Both the position numbers and the translations under genes were made by a program. From contig JABMLP010000031.1 of assembly GCA_013176395.1 (NCBI GenBank), positions 310,001 through 374,000 on the forward strand: DNA of 64,000 nucleotides, read 5' to 3'. Below are positions 41,708-52,027 of the stretch, one piece after another (positions within the stretch are counted from its first letter, which is position 1; every line of letters starts with the position of its first letter). The notes below the pieces were generated by a model. The model was not told where the DNA came from and searched no databases. It worked only from the letters and a program-made list of their open reading frames with translations. Source of the stretch: Venturia oleaginea. Lineage: Eukaryota; Ascomycota; Dothideomycetes; Venturiales; Venturiaceae.

Positions 41708-44700
41708 ATGACTGGCCAACACCTCCAGCACACCACCCTTCCCCATCCCGCCAGCCAGCGCGACGGCCCGCCTCGGCAGAACCAGCACCAGCAACAGCAA
41801 TTGAAGCCCATACGTTTCATCACCAACGATGGGGGGCCCTATGCGAAGCGCCGGCGCATAAGCTCTGCGTGCCATACATGTCGGCGGAGGAAGACGCGAT
41901 GCAGTGGGGAGCGTCCAGTGTGCACAACGTGCAAGGACGGTGGACATGAGTGCAAAGGGTATGGAACGGGCGATGGCGACACTATCGCGACGAGTCCGAA
42001 TGTGGAACACAACAATGCCATGGGCGGGGAGGTCAAGTCGAGTCCGCACCAGAGTTCAGATCAGATTGGAATGGGGAATGGCAAGTCGCCGAATATCGTG
42101 AACACAAACACCGGACGAGAACCACCTCCTCGCCGACCTTCGTTCCACCATACAGAGTCCAATGACTCGACATCTTCCACACGTCCGGGGAATGCTGAGG
42201 ATCTTCAATTGCAGAGGACAGAATCTCATGGAGGGACTTCGTCTGCTCTCACCCTTAGTATACGCAATCGCATGCCGTACTTCAGATACTTTGGCCCGAC
42301 AGCTATCATGCCCGGCTTCAAGCAGATGGTGGTCAAGGTACACGATACGAGAGGTACCACGACGACATCTTCAGCAGACGAAAGACGAGCGTCGTCACCA
42401 AAGCACACGTTGGGACCTGGCAGATCGACACCAATGTTTGAAGCTCCTGCTCCAATCGAGCCTCCGCTTTACGATACATCCAGCGTCTCGCCGAGTCCTC
42501 TGATAGTCCATCTCTGCAAAACATTCTTCACTCATCTCGGATGCAGCTTTCCGTTCCTGCAAAAGGAGCGCTTCATGCGAGATCTGGAAGAAAAGCAAGT
42601 GGATGCAATCTTGGTGGATGCAGTGTGTGCTTTGGCTGCACGCTTCTCAAACGATCCTGATCTTACGCAAAAGAATAATATGCCTTTTGGCACTTTCCAA
42701 GTAGAGATACCGCCTCCTGAGCGTGGACAAGCATTTGCTCATCGTGCCAAGTCTGGAATTGTCGATTTGTTCCCCTGTCCTAGTGTCGCCGTAGTTCAGG
42801 CCGCTCTGCTGCTTGCTTACGACGAATTTGGTGCGAACAGAGACAGTGGTCTTTGGATGTATCTGGGAATCGCCATTCGGATGGCCCAAGACTTGGGCAT
42901 GCAGAAGCTTGAGGGCCTGCGGTACATTGGCCTCACTGGTCCCACGCCGCAAAGCTTGAAGCTCACACGAAAGAGGAAGCGAGGAAATCTGCAAAGCCAG
43001 CCTCGGTCGTCCAATCTTGGATTCTCTCCCAAGAACGAAGCCGAGATCACAGAGCTCAAGGCGATAGAACGCGAACGCGTTGACACTTTCTGGGCTATCT
43101 TCTCGCTCGATCGATACATCTCTTCTGGAACAGGCCGACCAGTCACGCTTCGAGATGAAGACATAGAAGTTGCGTTTCCGCCTCTCGACGAGATCGATCC
43201 AGACACAGGGTGGCCTCTGCCTTGGCCGGCACTCATTCGAATCGTTCACCTGTACGGCAGAGTGAGCGACGTGTTGAACGGCATCAAAGAAGTCTCTCAT
43301 GTCACGCCAGATGTCATCACACGCCTCGGAACCATGGAGAAGAACCTGACCGAGATCTATCAAGGATTGCTGCCAAAGCTGCATTTCAACGCCTTCAACT
43401 TTCAGTACTACGCGTCTGTAGGGCAAGGGACCAATTTCATCATGCTTCATTTTTGGTTCCACACGCTCATCGTTCTCCTACACCAACCGACGTTACTACA
43501 CACTTTTGAGGATGAAATCCAGCAACTTTTTCCCAAGAGCCGAGAACTGTCAATGTCCTCAGCAAAAACGATCGCCGACATCCTGAGCTTTGCCGAGCTC
43601 GTCAGTGGGAAGTCCGCGTTAGGCAACCCCTTTACCAGGTATGTAGTGACTGAGTAGTGGATCGTCCGCTTACCTTCTCGCTTTCCGGTCACTGAAACAT
43701 TCTGACAATATTGTTTAGTCAACCGACCTACATAGCTGCGTGCGCATTTCTCAAAGAATCAGCCTCACACGCCATCACGAGCAAGCCATCGTCTCGGGCC
43801 TGCAGTCCAATATCGGAAGACAACAAGCCAAGTAGACCACTAATGAGCGCTCCAGATATCTCTGCCGCCAATACCGCATATCGGAAAAGTTCATCCGAGA
43901 AACCATTGCTCAAGTCCAGTCTTGATCAGCAGTTGGCTGCAAAGCACTCGCTTCTGGCCTCCGCCGCGAATCAGAATTACCAAAGGTGTTACCGAGCCTT
44001 GCAGCAGCTTGAGGCTTATTGGGCGGGTACGAAGTACATACTGACAGTGCTGGATCAGAAGGCGAAGGGTGTTGTTGATCCGATCTTGTACACCAGAGAG
44101 GAGATGGAGAGCGCACTCGAAGCTCCGAATCCTGAACCATCATTCACAGCACCAGGATGGAGGTAAGTGCAGTTCTTGATTCTATCGATCAAGTTTGTCG
44201 GACTGACAATTATCAGGCGAAAACAAAGCTGGGGCATGCAATCGGGAACTCGACTTCCAGGATCGCCAGCACCGACCAACGAGGACGCCCACGATCCAGT
44301 TATAGACTCGAGCGCCATCGGGTGGTCACTCACTGGTACCATGAATGCACCTAAAACCGCAAGTCTCGCCGTGCTCTACCCGCCGAACGCCCGCGACGTA
44401 CACATGCCAACGCCAACACCCCAAGCAGCGAAGCCTACTCATTCTCCAACGTCAAATCATCCACCACCGCATGCACCAATGATCCCGCCCTTTCCACGTC
44501 AAGGAACCGCACTACCCAATCCACCAGCTAATTTACCACCGAATTTCAACACCGCAACGGGCCCCGTCGATTCATCACGAATCCAAGACGCCGATCTCCT
44601 ACTCAATCTAACACACTCACCCTACAACCAATCCTCACCCCAACAACTCTCCAACCCCGGTCTACCCGCGCCACCGGGCCACCCCACGGATCCACAACAA

Positions 44701-44952
44701 CAGCATCCATCCGTGTACCTCGAACAAGCGCAGCAACAACGAAATATCCTCAACCAGGCCACGCTGAGCCATCAGCAGCAGCAACAGCAGGAGTATCAAA
44801 GGATGCAAGAGCAAGGGGGCATGAATTATAACAACATGATGATTGAGAGTCAGGACATGGATCTGAGTGCGTTTGGGGATGATATGATGTGGTTGGAGTA
44901 TTTACCCAGTGAACCGTTGGGCGGGTTTTATGGTGTGGGGCATGGTGTGTGA
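41708..44952 (+). CDS. Zn(II)2Cys6 transcription factor with fungal-specific regulatory domain
   Basis: Three exons, 41708-43638, 43719-44162 and 44217-44952, both introns in phase; 1036 residues. Residues 53-85 form the binuclear zinc cluster C-x2-C-x6-C-x5-C-x2-C-x6-C (ACHTCRRRKTRCSGERPVC), preceded by the basic KRRR. A linker with IRNRMPYFRYFGPTAIMPGF leads into the middle homology region (about 265-600), with ALLLAYDEFGANRDSGLWMYLGIAIRMAQDLGM and the conserved RERVDTFWAIFSLDR. The C-terminal 250 residues are Pro/Gln-rich with a glutamine tract and an acidic end (DMDLSAFGDDMMWLEYLP), a likely activation domain. The target pathway cannot be inferred from neighbours. Confidence 0.93.
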
Positions 44953-45520
44953 AGTGCGTGCGTGTATGATTTTGACTTGACGCGGGGATAGGGGATAGTT
45001 CGGGCGATTGTTGTGTTGAGATTTTTAGCAAAGCTGGTGGTTATGATTGTATATATGTTTTGGAGATGGGAATCGTGGTTTGTATTGGCTATTGGATATT
45101 GTCTAGTCGGGGAAAAAGATGGGAGGTGGGGTATTTGCCTGCTGGCTGGCTGAGTGACTGACTGGCTGGTATAGGTGTGGTGGTGGCTTTTTTTTTAACA
45201 AAAAATATGTTTTCTCGGCTTGGGTTTGGGATTGACTAATGAGTTGGTATTGTGGTATTCTCGCGACAGTCTTGGCTTCTTCACGATGTAGATACCTTTT
45301 TCTGGTTTGCTTTTTTGCGTTTTTTTACGTTTATTCCCCCTTTTGTTGTGTTTGGCGAGCAAGTCGAAAGTCGAGTCGGAACGAGGCGAGATGGGAGAAA
45401 AGAAGAGAAGGAGTTGATGGGCGTGGCGGGGTGGAAATGGAATTGGAATTGGGAAAATGTAATACCTACCTACCTACCTACATGGAGCAAAAATCTTAAT
45501 TTGGATCGTCGTTGTTGTTG
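44953..45520. other. 3' flank of the transcription factor gene, retroelement insertion side
   Basis: G/T-rich 3' untranslated sequence with a CTAC tetramer tract at 45467-45481. The LTR begins at 45521. Confidence 0.5.
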
Positions 45521-45852
45521 TGTAAGAGTTCAACCCTCAAAGGTGTTTCGCAAGTGAGGGAAGACAGCTTATATTTCAAGTATCTAAGTACAGAGAAGAA
45601 AGTGTAAGTACAGGAAGGATAGCTAGTATATATAATCCTCCTCTTACAATAGATCCTTCTAGAAAGTATCTTTAAATGGAAACGTGACAGCTTGCAAAAT
45701 AGAACATGGCAGCTTGCGAAATAGAACATGACAGCTTGCAAAATAGAACATGACAGCTTGCAAAATAGAACATGACAGCTTGCAGAATAACAAGAGAACA
45801 ATTGGAAATCCAGTCATGGATAAGCTAGAGAGAAGGATTCCATCCCTTAACA
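45521..45852 (-). repeat. 3' LTR (plus-strand left end)
   Basis: 332 bp, TG...CA ends. From 45686 it carries a 22-bp unit GACAGCTTGCAAAATAGAACAT in four copies plus a partial fifth, inside U3. Matches the LTR at 51373. Confidence 0.96.
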
Positions 45853-45873
45853 TTATCCCCTCCCCCCCTCTCT
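45853..45873 (-). other. Polypurine tract of the retrotransposon
   Basis: On the coding strand the sequence AAGAGAGGGGGGGAGGGGAT sits directly before the 3' LTR, the expected site for plus-strand priming. It also encodes the last residues of pol. Confidence 0.85.
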
Positions 45874-48800
45874 TGTAGATCGATGTGAGCGTAGTCTCTG
45901 AGGGCGTAGTATAGGTCCGTCGTTTTCAAGAACGTTGCCGTAGGCACTTTCAAAAGCGTCCAGAGCTGTAGTTTGTTGGAGTTCGCTAAGGGGTTCCCAC
46001 GTAGGATCAACGTAGCCTACCCACTTAACTAAGACTTCTCGCGTTTGTTGTCGACCTCGCCGGCGCCATCTTGCGGCTAGAATAGCCTCGATACCGTATT
46101 CCTCGTCTCCTTGTTCAGTTACTATAGGAGGCGGCTGTGTATTATCTTGTATTTGTGAAGGTAGGGGATCTGTGCCAGCTCTCCTAAGTAAAGACGTATG
46201 AAATCGGTTGTGGATTCCTCTGGGTGTATCAAGCTCGTAAGACATTGAGTTGATAACTCGTGTAACTGTATACTTCCCATGAATCCAGTCTAGTTTCTTA
46301 CAAGGACGTAGGGTTTTTACGTTCTTTAGGTTGAGCCAGACTTTGTCTCCCACTTTAAAAGAGTCAGCCGGAGCACGATCTCTATTAGAGTAGTATTCTT
46401 GCTGTTGCTGAGCTGATACCATTGACGTTTCTGCCCATTCTTGTGCGTCCTTCAATTTTGCTACAAGATCTTGTGCTTTTTCTTTTGGATTCTTAGGGGT
46501 TTCCTGGGGAGCTTCAACAGTTCCTATATGCTCAATGTTATAACCGTGGGTTAAGAAGAAAGGCGATAGGCCCGTAGCTTGGTTTGGTCTATTATCGAGG
46601 CATATTTGAGCAATAGGCAGGAGCTCGACCCAGTCGTTCTGACTAAATGTACAGAACTTACGTAGATAGGCTTCAACTTCTTGATTTCTTCTTTCCGTAG
46701 ATCCATCAGTCTCAGGGTGATACGCTGTAGAGAGTCTTCTCTCTATCTTAAGAAGGTGACAAACTTCTTTCCAGAAAGCATTAACAAATTGCGTGTCCCT
46801 ATCTGAGACTAGAGATCTAGGAAGCCAGTGTAATCTTACGTAGTTCTGCATAAATAGTTTTGCAAATCCTTCAGCTCCAAACTGTTCTTTAGGCACTGGG
46901 AACAGGATAGTTCCTTTACCCAAGCGGTCAGTAATAACGCAGAGTCTTGTGCATCTTTGGCTCTCTGGTAATTCGACTATGAAGTCTACTGAAATATCTT
47001 GCCAGATACGGCTAGGGACAGGAAGAGGTTTAAGTAAACCTTTCTTTTTGTCTCGCCAGACTGAAGTTCTTCCGCAGACGTCACAATTGCGTATAAACTG
47101 ACGTATATCTTGAGCAAATCCCGGCCAGTAGAACTGTCTGGAGAGAATAGCAATAGTAGCTTCTCGTCCAGGATGCCCTGATAGGACTGAATCGTGTATT
47201 TCTTGAATTACTCCTGTTAAGAGAGGCTCGTAGGAGGGCAACCAGATTCGGTCTCTATAGTAGAGCTGGTTATTTTCGACTTTACAATCTCCTATAGAAG
47301 TAGGAACCTTTAGCTTAGATGGGAACTGCCTATCTTGCTTTAGAACGCTTTGGAAAATACGTCTGTAGTCTAGATCTCCTTCGAGTGCAGTTTCCCATCT
47401 ATCCCTTAGATCACCTGAGAGAAAGGGATTTTGTATAAAGGGGATAGGTTCTTTGTCTACTTCTTGAGCATTTTCTTGGGCAGCTTCTTCTCTTGCAGGA
47501 GTCTTATCCTCTAGAACGTTAATCCAAAGCTTTGGAGGTAATAACGTTCTAGTTCTTTCAACGATTCTTGGGTCTTGAATATCCTTTGAGAGATCTTGAT
47601 CCCTTCGAGTTAAGGCGTCTGGAACTACAGATTCAGAGCCTGGGCGATAGCCTAGTTTGAAGTTAAACTTAGCTAGTATCTGCGCCCATCTCATTTGCCT
47701 TTCATTTAGTTCCCTTTTTACCATAAACTTCTCAAGGTTCTTGTGATCTGTGAGGATAATGAATGGCTTACTTAGGCTTAGTAGCTCGCTAGTCCAATGG
47801 ACTAGAGCTTTGACTATAGCCATAAGTTCTTTGTCGTGGATATCATAATTGCATTCGGCTGGCAAGTGCTTAGTAGAGAAGAAAGCACATGGTTTCCAGT
47901 TACCTAGCTCATCTTTTTGACTAAGTACTGCTCCGGAAGCCCAGCCTGAAGCATCAGGTTCTACTCGCGTAGGCTTATCTTCATCAAGTGCAGACAGGAC
48001 AGGTTCTTTGCAAAACTCTGCCTTAAGTTTTTGAAAAGATTCTTCTTGCTCCTTTCCCCATAAAAATGGAGTATTCTTCTTTGTAAGGCGAACCAGAGGC
48101 TCCCTTATTGTTGAGTTATCTTTTACAAAGTCACGGTAGAAGTTTGTAAAGCCTAGGAAGCCACGTACTCCTCGTAGAGTAGTAGGACGTTCCCATTCTT
48201 TAATTGCTTTGATCTTCTCCGGATCCATGTGTAGGCCCGTTTCAGTATCTATAACGAAGCCTAGATACTTGACTCGTTTGGTATTAAACTCGCACTTCCG
48301 AATATCAAGGTATAACCCAGCGTTAAGGCAGCTTTGAAGTATCTTTTCAGTCTTTTCTTCATGGTCTTTAAGGTTCTTTGAAGAGTATATTACTATATCG
48401 TCTAGATAAGCTGAGCAGAACTCGTCTAGGTATCGTCGAAGGATATAGTTTATATACCGTTGAAAAGACGCAGGTGCACCGGTTAAGCCAAAGGGAGTAA
48501 CTAGCCATTCAAATAGACCATATCTAGTTCGAAAGGCAGTTTTGAACTCATCTCCCGTTGCGATTCGAATCTTGTGGAAGGCAGCATTTACATCAAGCTT
48601 ACTAAGATACTTAGCACGAGCTAAGGTTAGTAAAGTCTCTTTTACTAACGGTAGCGGGTACCTATCCTTTCGAGTAATTGCGTTTAAGGCTCGGTAGTCT
48701 ACGCAAAAGCGTAAGCCCCCTCCTGGTTTCTTCACAAAGAGAACTGGAGACGCAGCAACTGATTTACTCTCTCGGATAAAGCCTTTATCTAGTAGCTCTG

Positions 48801-49692
48801 TAAGAGTCCTTCGCAAAACAAGGAGTTGTTCTCGACCCATACCATATAGAGGTCCCCAAGGAAGTGGTTTTCCTTCTTCTATAGGTATTTCGTGATCAAT
48901 CCCAGGGCGATGCGGTGGTAGTCTCTCGGCCCTTTTAGGATCAAAGACAGCAGCGTACTTATGAAACCTCTTAGGTAGCAATTCCAGTATTTGCTCTGTT
49001 GTCAAAGGGACTTTCGGCTTCAAGGCAATATCAATATCTCGAAGAGTAACAGCAAATACTCTAGACGCGTCTTTGATTTTCTCAAGTGTAGAAGTGACAA
49101 GGCGGTGGAATCTTACGGGCGCTACTTGTTGTATATCAAGTTTGTCTTCAAATTTAGCATCGCGAATGCTAATCCCGTTTGCAAAGGTAAGAGTACCTTT
49201 AGATTCATTGATAACGGCTTTGGTGTCCTTGAGAAAAGGCCTGCCTAGTAGAAGATCCTCAAATTGTCCCGGGACTATATAAGCAAAAGCGTTGCATATA
49301 AGTCCCCCTAAATCTAGGTTCAACTTCGCAATTTTTGTCACTTGGGTCTGTCCTTCTTCCTTAAGAACTCCACCTATAGTACGCGGACTAATAGGGAGTA
49401 CTTCAAGGTCCATCTGCGAAGCTTTCTCCTCGTTTATTGATGCGTAGCAGCTAGATCCATTATCAAGGAGAGTTTTAAGAGAGTATATATCGTTCACTAT
49501 AGTATTTGTGTAGAAAAGGCGGGAGAGCATCTTGGGTCTGAACTGCTCCCATTCTTTTTCTATCCGAGAACGGTGTGAATCAGTGTCTTTGTTCGAATTC
49601 AAAATACTATTTACTCTCTCAATTGACTCCTTTGACAATTTTGCTCTATCTACTCTACGCCTCCATCCACGACTTTGGATAGAGGCTACTCT
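45853..49692 (-). CDS. pol: Ty3/gypsy pol polyprotein (PR-RT-RH-IN-chromodomain)
   Basis: Open from a -1 shift point inside the end of gag at 49692 to 45853, about 1280 residues. Counting from the TTG at 49638: protease motif LLDNGSS near residue 58, RT from FVKKPGGGLRFCVDYRALN (301) through YLDDIVIYS (411-419), RNase H with DASGWASGAVLSQ (563) and TDHKNLEKF (631). The integrase zinc finger (HDSVLSGHPG, C-x2-C at 852/855) and catalytic Asp in SVDFIVELP, Asp in VSDRDTQF and Glu near 980 follow. The chromodomain (1181-1235) has EVLVKWVGYVDPTWEPLSEL, which steers integration toward marked chromatin. The pol frame has no ATG near its start. It is reached only by frameshifting or an alternative start. 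Confidence 0.95.
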   Translation of the reverse strand, partial: RVASIQSRGWRRRVDRAKLSKESIERVNSILNSNKDTDSHRSRIEKEWEQFRPKMLSRLFYTNTIVNDIYSLKTLLDNGSSCYASINEEKASQMDLEVLPISPRTIGGVLKEEGQTQVTKIAKLNLDLGGLICNAFAYIVPGQFEDLLLGRPFLKDTKAVINESKGTLTFANGISIRDAKFEDKLDIQQVAPVRFHRLVTSTLEKIKDASRVFAVTLRDIDIALKPKVPLTTEQILELLPKRFHKYAAVFDPKRAERLPPHRPGIDHEIPIEEGKPLPWGPLYGMGREQLLVLRRTLTELLDKGFIRESKSVAASPVLFVKKPGGGLRFCVDYRALNAITRKDRYPLPLVKETLLTLARAKYLSKLDVNAAFHKIRIATGDEFKTAFRTRYGLFEWLVTPFGLTGAPASFQRYINYILRRYLDEFCSAYLDDIVIYSSKNLKDHEEKTEKILQSCLNAGLYLDIRKCEFNTKRVKYLGFVIDTETGLHMDPEKIKAIKEWERPTTLRGVRGFLGFTNFYRDFVKDNSTIREPLVRLTKKNTPFLWGKEQEESFQKLKAEFCKEPVLSALDEDKPTRVEPDASGWASGAVLSQKDELGNWKPCAFFSTKHLPAECNYDIHDKELMAIVKALVHWTSELLSLSKPFIILTDHKNLEKFMVKRELNERQMRWAQILAKFNFKLGYRPGSESVVPDALTRRDQDLSKDIQDPRIVERTRTLLPPKLWINVLEDKTPAREEAAQENAQEVDKEPIPFIQNPFLSGDLRDRWETALEGDLDYRRIFQSVLKQDRQFPSKLKVPTSIGDCKVENNQLYYRDRIWLPSYEPLLTGVIQEIHDSVLSGHPGREATIAILSRQFYWPGFAQDIRQFIRNCDVCGRTSVWRDKKKGLLKPLPVPSRIWQDISVDFIVELPESQRCTRLCVITDRLGKGTILFPVPKEQFGAEGFAKLFMQNYVRLHWLPRSLVSDRDTQFVNAFWKEVCHLLKIERRLSTAYHPETDGSTERRNQEVEAYLRKFCTFSQNDWVELLPIAQICLDNRPNQATGLSPFFLTHGYNIEHIGTVEAPQETPKNPKEKAQDLVAKLKDAQEWAETSMVSAQQQQEYYSNRDRAPADSFKVGDKVWLNLKNVKTLRPCKKLDWIHGKYTVTRVINSMSYELDTPRGIHNRFHTSLLRRAGTDPLPSQIQDNTQPPPIVTEQGDEEYGIEAILAARWRRRGRQQTREVLVKWVGYVDPTWEPLSELQQTTALDAFESAYGNVLENDGPILRPQRLRSHRSTREGGRG

Positions 49693-50708
49693 TTTTCCGA
49701 GTAGTCCTCTTCTTCAACTTCTTCATTCTCCTCAGTGGTTCCTTTGGCCCTTTTTGAACCAAGTTGCGTGACTCTTTCTACCTCTGTATCCAACCAGCAG
49801 TCTTTCATTCTATGGCCGGCCTTCCCACAGCGTAAGCAGAGGTTATTTGCCTTCCTATATTCATAGGCTTTAGACGAAATTTTTAACTTGTTTACGCGTG
49901 TAGGCTCCCAGTCCATAGCGTTCAGATCTTTAAAAGACTTCTCTTTATCTCTGAATCGTAACTTATCTTCTGAGGAAGAGAGCATCTTTGCTGTAGTGAT
50001 TTGCATACTTGTATTCAAAAGATCGGACACAAACTGCTGGTAGGAGGTACTCTGAGATTGGCCTATTCTCTGGTTTCGCAGCTCTTGATTTATTGCTTTG
50101 TGTAGAAATGCAATTTTAACAGCGTCAGGCCAAGTCATTCCTCCAGCATTAGCAAGAGTGGTTTCAAAACGGGGAAGAAAAGAGAAGAAGGGTTCTTTCT
50201 CTTTTTGTTTGATTGTGGACAGGCTTACAGTAGCTCTTTGTTGTTGTACTGGATCGCCATAGAAGTTGTCCATATACTGTAACAATTTCTGTCCCGTTTT
50301 ATCTTCCTCTGGAGCTGTCTTTACGTAGGCCAGAGTAGCCTGAGCTGCGGAGCCTCGTAGAGAGGAGAAGATGTAGGCAAATTGGTTCCTACTATCCCCT
50401 ATAGATTCTGCGTCTATCTCCAACTTCATCCTTGCTTGTTGAAACCACTGAGCCCATTCAGAACGCTTGCCATCAAATTCTTGGAGCTTAGGAAGTACAG
50501 CTTTCTTCCTATGTATTCTGTCTTTTTGTGAATTCTTAGTCTCTTGTCCTTCTACTACGTTCTCAGAGCGAGTAGTGTTAGGCAAGATTGTAAGAATACG
50601 CGTAATAGCATCGTTCTGAATGGCTAGTTGATGTTGTAATGCTGCCATAGCTTCTTGTAGGGCTTGGGGTTCTTGAGGAACTCTTTGTTCCTGATCTTCT
50701 CCTTCCAT
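49686..50708 (-). CDS. gag: Ty3/gypsy gag
   Basis: 340 residues, ATG at 50708. A glutamine-rich start, then a capsid-like domain with FDGKRSEWAQWFQQARMKL and YMDNFYGDPVQQQRATVSL. A single CCHC knuckle, CLRCGKAGHRMKDC at about 291-304, precedes an acidic end. The protein packages the element RNA into particles. Its stop TAG follows GAA AAA GAG, where pol starts in the -1 frame. Confidence 0.93.
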   Translation of the reverse strand: MEGEDQEQRVPQEPQALQEAMAALQHQLAIQNDAITRILTILPNTTRSENVVEGQETKNSQKDRIHRKKAVLPKLQEFDGKRSEWAQWFQQARMKLEIDAESIGDSRNQFAYIFSSLRGSAAQATLAYVKTAPEEDKTGQKLLQYMDNFYGDPVQQQRATVSLSTIKQKEKEPFFSFLPRFETTLANAGGMTWPDAVKIAFLHKAINQELRNQRIGQSQSTSYQQFVSDLLNTSMQITTAKMLSSSEDKLRFRDKEKSFKDLNAMDWEPTRVNKLKISSKAYEYRKANNLCLRCGKAGHRMKDCWLDTEVERVTQLGSKRAKGTTEENEEVEEEDYSEKE

Positions 50709-51360
50709 ATTTTCACCTATGAGAGATAATAGAGAGCACTACTATACACACTCCTAGGCTCTACTCTAGAGATTTGCTAGGCAGTATAGAGTCAATGCCT
50801 ATTAGTATAGGAAGGTGACTATAGAATCCCAGAAGGATTTTTTACACTATAGTCCGCTCTGCAATCCTTATTACTAAGGACAGAGCTCCCAGGGACTGTG
50901 AAGGCCAAGTGTATTAAATCTCTCTCCCTAGCTCTTTCTTTCCTCAGCTTATTACAGCTTCAACTCCTAAGACTACGCTGTCTTAGGATGACCTGCCCTT
51001 GCTTCTTGGAGATTCTAGCACGTTCTAGAAAATCTCAGTTTGAATTCTCTTGAATTCCCTTTTTGGATTGGCCCTTTCGGTTGGCCCTTGCTTCTTGGAG
51101 ATTCTAGCACCTTCTAGAAAATCTCAGCTTGAATTCTCTTGAATTCCCTTTTTGTTTGGCCCTTGAGGTTGGCCCTTGAAGTTGGCCTTTGAGGTTGGCC
51201 CTTGCTTCTTGAGTTAGGACAAGTGTCCTCTTCTTGAAATTCCTTTCTGTTTGGCCCTTGAGGTTGGCCCTCGCTTCTTGGATTAGGACAAGTGTCCTCT
51301 TCTTGAAATTCCTTTTTGGAGCTTGCTCTCTGTGAGCCTTTCTTCCTTTGTAAGACTGAG
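50709..51360 (-). other. Retrotransposon 5' leader with internal tandem repeats
   Basis: Between the primer site and gag. An approximately 88-bp unit containing GGAGATTCTAGCAC(G/C)TTCTAG occurs twice (about 50998 and 51086). A roughly 70-bp unit with TAGGACAAGTGTCCTCTTCT occurs twice (about 51215 and 51284). These may serve packaging, or are simple slippage duplications. Confidence 0.7.
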
Positions 51361-51371
51361 GTACTTAGATA
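51361..51371 (-). other. Primer-binding site, self-priming type
   Basis: Next to the 5' LTR the coding strand reads TTATCTAAGTACC. It does not start with TGG and so does not match a tRNA 3' end in the usual way. Its 11 bases TATCTAAGTAC are the exact complement of GTACTTAGATA inside the LTR at 51433-51443, downstream of the LTR TATA box (51479-51487). Confidence 0.6.
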
Positions 51372-51372
51372 A

Positions 51373-51704
51373 TGTAAGAGTTCAACCCTCAAAGGTGTTT
51401 CGCAAGTGAGGGAAGACAGCTTATATTTCAAGTATCTAAGTACAGAGAAGAAAGTGTAAGTACAGGAAGGATAGCTAGTATATATAATCCTCCTCTTACA
51501 ATAGATCCTTCTAGAAAGTATCTTTAAATGGAAACGTGACAGCTTGCAAAATAGAACATGGCAGCTTGCGAAATAGAACATGACAGCTTGCAAAATAGAA
51601 CATGACAGCTTGCAAAATAGAACATGACAGCTTGCAGAATAACAAGAGAACAATTGGAAATCCAGTCATGGATAAGCTAGAGAGAAGGATTCCATCCCTT
51701 AACA
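51373..51704 (-). repeat. 5' LTR (plus-strand right end)
   Basis: 332 bp; same sequence by eye as the LTR at 45521, including the five-fold 22-bp U3 repeat from 51538. The promoter TATATATAA is at 51479-51487 on the complementary strand. Confidence 0.96.
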
Positions 51705-51951
51705 AAATATAAATATTAGATGAGAATAGATTAACCAGTTAACAAGTTATCTAGACGGAAAATTAGTAGGCCAGGCGGACAATAAGTCGATATCTTATCG
51801 TATCTTATCTGGTTGCATCACTGGACCAGAACCAAAGTCTACTGCGGAGCAGCTTTGACACATTGTGCTGTTTAAGATTGTTAGAACCATGGGACGGTCG
51901 GGAACCAGATCCTTTACCCTGATCTTGTTGCTGAAGCGAATTTGCGTTGGC
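51705..51951. other. Intergenic, promoter side of the secreted precursor
   Basis: AT-rich; no gene. Confidence 0.45.
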
Positions 51952-51957
51952 TATAAA
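51952..51957 (+). promoter_or_regulatory. TATA box of the secreted peptide precursor
   Basis: TATAAA within GGCTATAAAATGCC, 76 bp before the ATG at 52028. Confidence 0.6.
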
Positions 51958-52027
51958 ATGCCCTCTGCTCTGCACCATCCTTCAATACTCGAAACTCCGG
52001 ATATAATCGACTGGCCTACGACTCAAA

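Larger units (their letters stand above)
45521..51704 (-). mobile_element. Complete Ty3/gypsy chromovirus retrotransposon (6.2 kb)
   Basis: Two 332-bp LTRs, identical as far as I can compare by eye, bound an internal region with gag, pol (protease, reverse transcriptase, RNase H, integrase, chromodomain), a polypurine tract and a primer site. Domain order and the C-terminal chromodomain place it among chromoviruses. All frames are intact, so it inserted recently and may be active. The 5-bp flanks differ (GTTG-T side versus AAATA), so no target duplication is seen. Confidence 0.96.

Noticed and set aside
51114..51653. 179-codon minus frame spanning the 5' LTR and leader
   Set aside because: Its repeated peptide arises from DNA tandem repeats in the leader, and its start lies in the LTR U3.
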